Shown: positions 7,857-11,957 of the stretch, one piece after another | Numbering within the stretch: the stretch's first letter is position 1 | Layout of the letters: every line of letters begins with the position of its first letter | Source of the DNA: SKLM01 sp964450435 | GTDB lineage: Bacteria > Chloroflexota > Anaerolineae > B4-G1 | Direction: 5' to 3' | Assembly: GCA_964450435.1 (NCBI GenBank) | Contig: CAYVCX010000077.1 | Span: 1-11,957 of the forward strand | DNA length: 11,957 bases | Program-made: the position numbers and the translations under genes | Notes under the pieces: generated by a model | Seen by the model: only the letters and a program-made list of their open reading frames with translations | Database searches by the model: none | What the model was told of the DNA's origin: nothing

Positions 7857-7874
7857 TGTCAAGATGTCTTGACA
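7857..7874. repeat. Perfect 7-bp-arm palindrome, operator-like
   Basis: TGTCAAG-ATGT-CTTGACA is a perfect inverted repeat with a 4-bp spacer, 18 bp in all. The size and symmetry suit a dimeric repressor site, but no promoter or intact gene next to it shows what it would control. Confidence 0.4.
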
Positions 7875-7930
7875 AGTGGCGTAGGCTTCGCACTCCGTTG
7901 TCGTGGAACCATCTCAAATCTGGGCCAGCG

Positions 7931-8074
7931 TGCATAATCCAAGCCATGCCGTCCACTGAATCCGATCTGGCCGGAAAGGTGGACGCCATCGCATCGGAAC
8001 CGATGGTCGGCATACCTCAGAACGAGTGGACGGCATGCATCGGAATCGATGGTCGGCATGACCCGGATTATGCA
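7931..8074. repeat. 144-bp imperfect palindromic element with internal 23-bp repeats
   Basis: The ends are a perfect 10-bp inverted repeat, TGCATAATCC (7931-7940) and GGATTATGCA (8065-8074). The outer 36 positions of each arm match at 29 positions. Read on the minus strand from 8059 downward, three consecutive 23-bp units each begin ATGCCG(A/T)CCA; units 1 and 3 differ at one base, unit 2 is diverged, and a fourth, more diverged unit follows. No flanking target-site duplication is visible and no ORF is carried. It fits a MITE-like or REP/hairpin element. Confidence 0.6.
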
Positions 8075-8293
8075 AGGATCGGGACACAAGCGAAGTCGAG
8101 GTACTGCCGCCATGACCAAGACGAGCAAGGAATGGCAGGTTGGCCAACTTGTGAGAACTCGGCTGCTCTCGGTTGGATGTTGTGTTGCGTATCACCTGGG
8201 TGCATCACCCCAGACTCCGCTTCTGAGGGTCGATACAGCTCGCGATCCGCTTCTTCCGAGGTTTTGTCTGCATTCTGCTTACAGAAGCGGTTC

Positions 8294-8322
8294 TTGTTTC
8301 TGGCTGCCCGACATAATACAAT
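8294..8322 (+). promoter_or_regulatory. Sigma70-like promoter of the PIN/UPF0175 locus
   Basis: TTGTTT (8294-8299) and TACAAT (8317-8322) are separated by 17 bp. The expected transcription start, about 7 nt after the -10 box, coincides with the toxin's GTG at 8329. No ribosome binding site is visible before that GTG, so the transcript is probably leaderless. Confidence 0.6.
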
Positions 8323-8328
8323 CCTCTC

Positions 8329-8790
8329 GTGGATAAGCGAGATGCGGTATCGGATGCATCGTTCTGGATCAATGCGCACCGTGCGGGCTTGGTGGAGTTT
8401 CTACTCGACTACTTTACCCTCCGTGCACCGACGGCGGTGATCGAGGAGATAGAATAGTCGCCGCCAGGGGTTGGTCAGTTGACCCCAGCAGGGGAGTCAT
8501 TTCGACATTGGCGTCAGGCGGGGAGTCTGGAGATCCAGGATCCTACTCAGGCTGTCGATTGGTTTGATCGGGGCGAGAACGCTGCCATTGCTGTGGCGCG
8601 CGAGCTGAAGACGATCGCGTTGCCCGATTTCGTAGTCCTCCTGTACGCCGATGGTCGATTGTCCTATGACGATGCGCTGAGTGTACTGGTCAGTTCGGGC
8701 ATGGCCAAGCATCTGAAACGTGCAGCTATGACGGCCGTGGGCTTGCTAGCCGAGCAAAGGAGTGAGCGCGATGACAACGACACGTGTTGA
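8329..8790 (+). pseudogene. PIN-domain (DUF3368-like) toxin, inactivated
   Basis: One frame runs from GTG 8329 to TGA 8788-8790 and is interrupted by a single TAG at 8455-8457. Before the TAG: VSDASFWINAHRAGLVEFLL, the PIN-like start with its first catalytic Asp, then APTAVIEEIE. After it: FRHWRQAGSLEIQDP, then DRGENAAIAVAREL (the GExxA motif), then TIALPDFVVLLYADGRLSYD. In PIN toxins of this type as I know them, about 20 residues carrying an (L)IDD...R segment lie between the GExxA helix and the last part; here AREL runs straight into KTIALP, so an in-phase deletion has probably removed an active-site segment. PIN toxins are Mg-dependent RNases. With both lesions this copy should be inactive unless TAG is read through. 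Its last 20 bp overlap the antitoxin gene, and toxin-first order is less usual for this pairing. Confidence 0.7.
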
Positions 8791-9181
8791 TGAAGAGACG
8801 ATAGCGAAGGAAGTTAAGCTGACAGACACAGAAGCCAAGCGGTTGAAGCAACTCAGCCAGGCTGAGCGTCTGCCTGAGGATGTACTCATGCGAAAATGGA
8901 TTCTAGAGGGCCTGGACCGTATGCGACTGCGGTATGCCTGCACCCTGTATGAGCAGGGTCGGCTGAACTTGAGCGGCGCCGCACGCTACGCTGGCGTCGG
9001 TGTTGAACGCATGATGCAGGAATTGACACAGCGAGGCATTGAACATAGCCCATCGGTTGAGCAGTTCGTGGATGGGCTTGAGACATTGGCTGATTTGTTC
9101 GACATGGACGAGCTGCATACAGCGGCAGCTGGGGTGCGGCGTCGAGAAGAAACCGGGGCGGCAAAGCCTGCCGACTGCTAG
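8771..9181 (+). CDS. UPF0175-like antitoxin
   Basis: The protein has 136 residues. The ATG at 8771 is chosen because AAAGGAG (8756-8762) lies 8 nt upstream; an upstream GTG (8762) overlaps that site. The centre reads RYACTLYEQGRLNLSGAARYAGV, then MMQELTQRGI, which matches the UPF0175 helix-turn-helix-like pattern (..A..LY..G.ISL..AAE.AGVS...F...L..RGI). UPF0175 proteins are typical antitoxins of PIN/DUF3368 toxins, binding the toxin and their own promoter. The N-terminal 40 residues are charged, and the Arg-rich tail (about 120-136) is probably disordered. No in-frame stop or frameshift is seen, so the antitoxin looks intact while its toxin partner is broken. The stop is TAG. Confidence 0.7.
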   Translation: MTTTRVDEETIAKEVKLTDTEAKRLKQLSQAERLPEDVLMRKWILEGLDRMRLRYACTLYEQGRLNLSGAARYAGVGVERMMQELTQRGIEHSPSVEQFVDGLETLADLFDMDELHTAAAGVRRREETGAAKPADC

Positions 9182-9640
9182 CCGTAGCGGCCCGTCCTCT
9201 CGCAGTCGACTTTCCCTTCCTCCATCTTCGCTTGTTTGTTGGGCTGTCCTGGCCGATAAGCACATCCTTCCACAACCTTCCGGCTCCTAACAGCTAATTC
9301 CTATGGCATAGAGACCATCATCTGTCCAAATGTGGATCTACTGAGACTCGTCCCTTGCCACGGCCGCCCTGTGTCCGACCTGTGGACGGCCCATGCAGCG
9401 ACGGCTCATCCGTCCAGGGGAGTAATACCCCCAGGGACTCTCTCCTCCCTGACGAGAGACGAACTAAGGCATCCGTGTGACACTATGGACCCTCAAGGCG
9501 CCCGCTCGTGGGTTCGGGCGTCCCTATGCCCGTCTGCTTGCTGACTGAAAAACAAGATCCATTAACCACCTGCTGCACCTTTTCATTTCGACGAGCCCCC
9601 CATTGCGTAGGACACGGCGGAATAATATTCGGGCGGGAGG
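9182..9640. other. Intergenic stretch without a gene
   Basis: No convincing ORF is present; the open frames here (for example 9332-9544) lack motifs and ribosome binding sites. A strong hairpin lies at 9497-9522: an 8-bp stem GGCGCCCG with one G-T pair and a 10-nt loop, but no T run follows, so I do not call it a terminator. Confidence 0.45.
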
Positions 9641-9668
9641 TTGATTTCTCGCGGCTGTGTGTTATACT
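9641..9668 (+). promoter_or_regulatory. Extended -10 promoter with no recognised gene downstream
   Basis: TTGATT (9641-9646) and TATACT (9663-9668) are 16 bp apart, with TG one base before the -10 box. Expected start is near 9675. The following 260 bp hold no ORF I can support, so the product may be an untranslated RNA or the leader of the small ORF at 9936. Confidence 0.5.
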
Positions 9669-9935
9669 AACTGACGACCTGGTCGCATAGAGGGGCGATT
9701 CTTAGACATATCAGTCCTGTTCTGTCGCTGGAGCCACGGTAGGGGTACTGACAGGTAGCAGCCACTCGGCTCATCCGGTGCATAGCCGCAGGGTTATGCC
9801 AACTGAAGGCCTGGCCGTGGAGGCTGTGCGGTTGTTGTCTCAGTCACTCCGGCTGAATATTTGAGATTCGAAGTAGGCTGTCAAGAGAGACTCAGAGAGG
9901 GTATCGGGACCAGGTTCTTACTTCTCGTGGTTCGG
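9669..9935 (+). other. Transcribed but gene-less stretch (possible ncRNA or leader)
   Basis: This region lies downstream of a good promoter. All plus-strand frames are broken within a few tens of codons. Only short stems are visible, for example GCATA/TATGC around 9780-9800. It matches no RNA family I know. Confidence 0.25.
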
Positions 9936-10022
9936 ATGGACCTGACTACTGACCAGTGGCACAGGGCACAGGCGTGCTTTGACGGTCGTCAGCATAGTCG
10001 GGTGGTCGCCGAAATGCTGTAA
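9936..10022 (+). CDS. Possible 28-residue ORF upstream of the MazF operon
   Basis: ATG 9936 to TAA 10020-10022 encodes MDLTTDQWHRAQACFDGRQ and on to VVAEML. The composition is protein-like and amphipathic, but the ribosome binding site is poor and no family is recognised. It ends just before the operon promoter, so it could be a relic of a helix-turn-helix gene or a leader peptide. Confidence 0.25.
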   Translation: MDLTTDQWHRAQACFDGRQHSRVVAEML

Positions 10023-10035
10023 CGACGGCAGTTTG

Positions 10036-10068
10036 ACACGTGTGTTATAGTAGACACACTGAAGTGTG
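10036..10068 (+). promoter_or_regulatory. Extended -10 promoter bracketed by palindromes (likely operator)
   Basis: TG-T-TATAGT (10043-10051) is an extended -10 element with a poor -35 box. The palindrome ACACGTGT (10036-10043) lies immediately upstream. A second, CACACT-GA-AGTGTG (10055-10068), covers the expected start site near 10058. The centres are 22 bp apart, about two helical turns, so two dimers could bind the same face and block the promoter. Autoregulation by the operon's antitoxin is inferred. Confidence 0.5.
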
Positions 10069-10093
10069 CTTGAGATTCGGTGAGGTCGCAGAT

Positions 10094-10780
10094 ATGAGAC
10101 CAAACACACGTCGGCACATTCATCTGGGCATTAACTTCGTGATGGTACCGGGCCCCCCTGTTACTCAGCGGACTGGCCTCACCTTCCAGAATGCCCTGGT
10201 GCAACACAGCATCGAGTATGATCAGGTGAACTATGAAGAGGATACCATCAAGATCGTTCGTGAGCGACCGCCTCTTCAGATTGTTGTGGCATCACCGACC
10301 AATCAACCAACAGGTCAGCTGCTGATCCTTGCTCCTGGCCCAGCACAGCCTTTGGAGTCCTTTATTCAGGAGACAGAATTCATAGTGGAGGCATTTCAGT
10401 CCGTATGGCCTTCGCAACAAAGACAGATTGTCAAGAGAGATGTAACCATCCGAGACCTGTACGAAACCGATCAGCACGCTTTTCAGGAGATCTGGGAGAC
10501 CCGACTGGGACAGTCCGAGGATTCGCTCGCTGTCTTCGGCCGCAAGGTTCTAGGTGGAGGTCTAAGGTTCGTGATGCCGCCAGAATCGGACAGGCCCGCA
10601 CAGATCGAGGTCAAGATTGAGTCATACCTAAGGGACACCAGTAAAGTATTCGTGGAAACTCAGTTCACTTGGCCTGCATCGACGCCACCTGACGTAACCT
10701 TTGAGCCCAGATATCGGCTGTGCGAAGTCAATGATTATGCAAAGAAGGAAGTGATTGATTTCATCAAAGGAGAGAAATGA
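10094..10780 (+). CDS. Unrecognised 228-residue protein, first gene of a MazF operon
   Basis: ATG 10094 is chosen because GTGAGG (10080-10085) lies 8 nt upstream and the promoter start is near 10058; the upstream in-frame GTG (10040) lies inside the promoter. No catalytic motif, signal peptide or membrane segment is visible. Alternating hydrophobic and polar stretches suggest an alpha/beta protein: HIHLGINFVMVPG (8-20), PPLQIVVASP, GQLLILAPG, then a second half beginning QRQIVKRDVTIRDLY with RPAQIEVKIESYL and SKVFVETQFTWP. The general look recalls the sporadic TIGR04255-type proteins, but I cannot confirm that. Its stop overlaps the next start (ATGA), so translation is coupled to the 90-residue gene and MazF. 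It could be a sensor, chaperone or DNA-binding part of the module. Confidence 0.75.
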   Translation: MRPNTRRHIHLGINFVMVPGPPVTQRTGLTFQNALVQHSIEYDQVNYEEDTIKIVRERPPLQIVVASPTNQPTGQLLILAPGPAQPLESFIQETEFIVEAFQSVWPSQQRQIVKRDVTIRDLYETDQHAFQEIWETRLGQSEDSLAVFGRKVLGGGLRFVMPPESDRPAQIEVKIESYLRDTSKVFVETQFTWPASTPPDVTFEPRYRLCEVNDYAKKEVIDFIKGEK

Positions 10781-11049
10781 CCGTCATGGATAGTGGCACG
10801 AGAACTTTGACGAGAACCTATGAGACATTGTACGTGGGTTCGGAGGAGTGGGGACAGCCGCCTGCCAGCCAGCACGTCATTGAGATCCGACGCGACCGGG
10901 GCGGTGAAGGGAAACAGCAGTCTGAAAGCATCTACGTCACGACAGGACCTGTGGATTCTGTCGCAGATCGCGATTTGGAGGCCGAATTCGCAGCTTGGGA
11001 CATGGCTAGTGATGAAGCGCTATTGAGTTTCGAGGCCGGGTTGGATTAA
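10777..11049 (+). CDS. Small acidic protein, candidate MazF antitoxin
   Basis: The protein has 90 residues. ATG 10777 overlaps the upstream stop by 4 bp, with AGGAG (10768-10772) 4 nt before it. The C-terminal half is acidic: DLEAEFAAWDMASDEALLSF, ending EAGLD. An acidic segment with W and F of this kind is what MazE-type antitoxins use to fill the MazF dimer groove. The N-terminal half (7-55) looks beta-rich (TYETLYVG, HVIEIRRD, SIYVTTG) and does not match the AbrB/MazE, RHH or Phd folds I know. The position directly before mazF, with the stop touching the toxin start, strongly suggests an antitoxin role. This is inferred from context and the C-terminal character, not from a recognised family. 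Confidence 0.7.
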   Translation: MTVMDSGTRTLTRTYETLYVGSEEWGQPPASQHVIEIRRDRGGEGKQQSESIYVTTGPVDSVADRDLEAEFAAWDMASDEALLSFEAGLD

Positions 11050-11400
11050 GTGGTATCACGGGGTGACATCGTCTATGTTGATCTGCCGGCCCCTCCGAGC
11101 GGTGCTGGTCACGAACAAGCAGGCTCAAGACCGGCACTGGTTGTGAACAGTGATGCCACCAGCCAGACCCTATCGGTAGTCATGGTGGTCCCGGTCACGG
11201 GCAAGCTTGGAGCCCAGCGATTTCCTCACACAGTTTTAGTCTCTCCCACGCCTCAGAACGGGTTGACCTGTCCGTCGGTCTTGCTGGTCTTCCAACTGCG
11301 AGCAATTGACAAGAAGCGACTTCGCAATACTATTGGCCGCCTTGAAGACAACTTGATGGACCAAGTAGAGGCGGAAATGAAGGCTCTGCTGTCCCTGTAG
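11050..11400 (+). CDS. mazF: MazF/PemK-family endoribonuclease toxin
   Basis: The protein has 116 residues, normal for the family. It starts at GTG 11050, directly after the TAA of the previous gene, so translation is probably coupled. Conserved MazF features: RGDIVYVDL (4-12), GHEQAGSRPALVV (20-32) with catalytic-type R27, PVTGK (48-52) with catalytic-type T50, QLRAIDKKRL late in the protein, then a G-x-L-x6-M helix. R27 and T50 correspond to the Arg/Thr pair of B. subtilis MazF (R25, T48). MazF dimers cut single-stranded RNA at short sequence-specific sites in the cytoplasm and are held inactive by the antitoxin. All key residues are present, so it is probably active. The loop after residue 13 is slightly longer than usual. 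The stop is TAG. Confidence 0.92.
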   Translation: MVSRGDIVYVDLPAPPSGAGHEQAGSRPALVVNSDATSQTLSVVMVVPVTGKLGAQRFPHTVLVSPTPQNGLTCPSVLLVFQLRAIDKKRLRNTIGRLEDNLMDQVEAEMKALLSL

Positions 11401-11446
11401 ATATCTCGTGCGGCCCCGGCGTCACTCTCCCTAGTTTCGATGGCGC

Positions 11447-11602
11447 TTATCTCACTACGTTGCCAGAGCCGGTGAAGCTTTCCTCGGGCGTATTCTGGGC
11501 GCAAGCTTCCGATGACGTGATCTGAAGGAAACCGAGTAGCACACCGGTCCCGCCGTAGTAGCTCAGAGTCCGTGCCAGATACTCCTGGTTGATTTCGCTC
11601 AC
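11447..11602 (-). CDS. Small ORF of unknown function, convergent with mazF
   Basis: The ORF encodes 51 residues. GTG 11602 is chosen because GGGAG lies 6 nt upstream on the minus strand; the frame opens further up at TTG 11629 without a good site. The N-terminal part (SEINQEYLARTLSYYGGTG) and a short hydrophobic stretch (VLLGFL) are protein-like; the second half is Ser/Thr/Asn-rich and less convincing. No family is recognised. It may be a truncated gene. Its stop lies 47 bp from the mazF stop. Confidence 0.4.
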   Translation of the reverse strand: MSEINQEYLARTLSYYGGTGVLLGFLQITSSEACAQNTPEESFTGSGNVVR

Positions 11603-11957
11603 TCTCGTCTCCCTCTGGGTTGCAGCCAAGCACTTGCACGGGATGACACGCTGGGTCCGAACACTCTTAGACGGAGATTGGCATCGGGACTTCAGGGGGC
11701 AGTGAGGACCCGACGACGCCGCAGAGAGGCGGCTTCTGCGTAACTCAGTTCCAGACCGGTTCCTCGGCTGGCCAGGTCAAGACTTGGAGTCAGTTAGGTC
11801 AAGGGCTTTGGATGAGCCCATCGCATCCTGGTTCCCTGGGCCTGGCGTTACATCCGGCCCGGCAGCGGCAGTCAATGTTTCGCCAAGGCCTAGCCCAGGT
11901 GTCGGTTTTCGTCCGTGATTGGGCCACCCCTACCCGATTTCTAGAGCAATGAAGACT
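11603..11957. other. Terminal stretch without a gene
   Basis: No ORF with both a plausible start site and protein-like composition is visible on either strand. A small hairpin, GCCGC-AGAGAG-GCGGC, lies around 11717-11732, and AGGTCAAG occurs twice (about 11775 and 11800). Nothing else stands out. Confidence 0.45.

Larger units (their letters stand above)
7418..8293. other. Stretch without a convincing gene; repeats only
   Basis: A plus-strand frame is open from 7607 to 8440, but its protein is rich in Arg, Cys, Ser and Trp, has no recognisable motif and runs into the toxin gene in another frame. I do not accept it. On the minus strand, 7760-7858 reads like the C-terminus of a protein (GDPIQDIEPVLQVVEAFLEE) with no start, a possible relic. 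An operator-like palindrome (7857-7874) and a 144-bp palindromic element (7931-8074) are the only definite structures. Confidence 0.4.

Noticed and set aside
7760..7858. Minus-strand C-terminal fragment GDPIQDIEPVLQVVEAFLEE
   Set aside because: It reads like a real protein end but has no start and no recognised family within 33 codons.
7979..8059. CRISPR array suggested by repeated units
   Set aside because: Units are directly adjacent 23-mers inside a palindrome with no unique spacers and no cas genes.
7607..8440. Plus-strand open frame of 277 codons
   Set aside because: It is rich in Arg, Cys, Trp and Ser, has no motif, crosses the palindromic element and overlaps the PIN toxin start in another frame.
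9497..9522. Rho-independent terminator
   Set aside because: Strong GC stem but no T tract follows, and it lies over 300 bp from the nearest gene end.
9332..9690. Plus-strand open frames of 60-70 codons
   Set aside because: No ribosome binding sites and no protein-like composition; a promoter lies inside the second.

Overview
The window reads as bacterial chromosomal DNA of fairly high GC: compact genes with Shine-Dalgarno sites, overlapping starts and stops, sigma70-like promoters and toxin-antitoxin loci. It is a scaffold, not a finished sequence. A run of exactly 100 N (1358-1457) is flanked on both sides by the same 10-mer, and two of the broken reading frames break at or beside runs of G. 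The species cannot be told from the sequence. The mix of an SNF2/SWIM pair, several toxin-antitoxin remnants and a transposase end suggests an accessory, slowly decaying region of an uncultivated bacterium.

Layout. 1-172 is the 3' end of an IS3-family transposase, followed by a strong imperfect hairpin. 327-1136 (minus strand) holds two genes: a short conserved 'YYGPDDQ' protein broken by one frameshift, and upstream of it a 157-residue cysteine-rich protein that begins with a Tesmin/TSO1-like CXC domain, better known from eukaryotes. 1137-1987 has no convincing gene and contains the N gap.

1988-6518 is the main operon. A promoter is followed by a large SNF2-family ATPase whose N-terminus is an RNA polymerase alpha-CTD-like module, then by a SWIM zinc-finger protein. 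The SNF2+SWIM pairing is a recurrent bacterial arrangement (for example ywqA-ywqB of Bacillus subtilis). The alpha-CTD-like front end is the unusual part.

6519-8320 is decayed: a small membrane-protein reading frame, a pseudogene broken at a 9-G run and by an in-frame TAG, and a 144-bp palindromic element with internal 23-bp repeats. 8294-9181 is a toxin-antitoxin remnant with a good, probably leaderless promoter: a PIN-type toxin with an in-frame TAG and an apparently missing active-site segment, then an apparently intact UPF0175-like antitoxin.

9182-10093 is mostly non-coding and contains two extended -10 promoters. The second is bracketed by palindromes and drives a tight three-gene operon: an unrecognised 228-residue protein, a 90-residue acidic protein and a MazF/PemK endoribonuclease (10094-11400). 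The gene spacing (ATGA overlap, then TAA directly followed by GTG) makes this a credible three-component MazF module and the best candidate for an undescribed system here. A small convergent ORF follows at 11447-11602; the rest is featureless.
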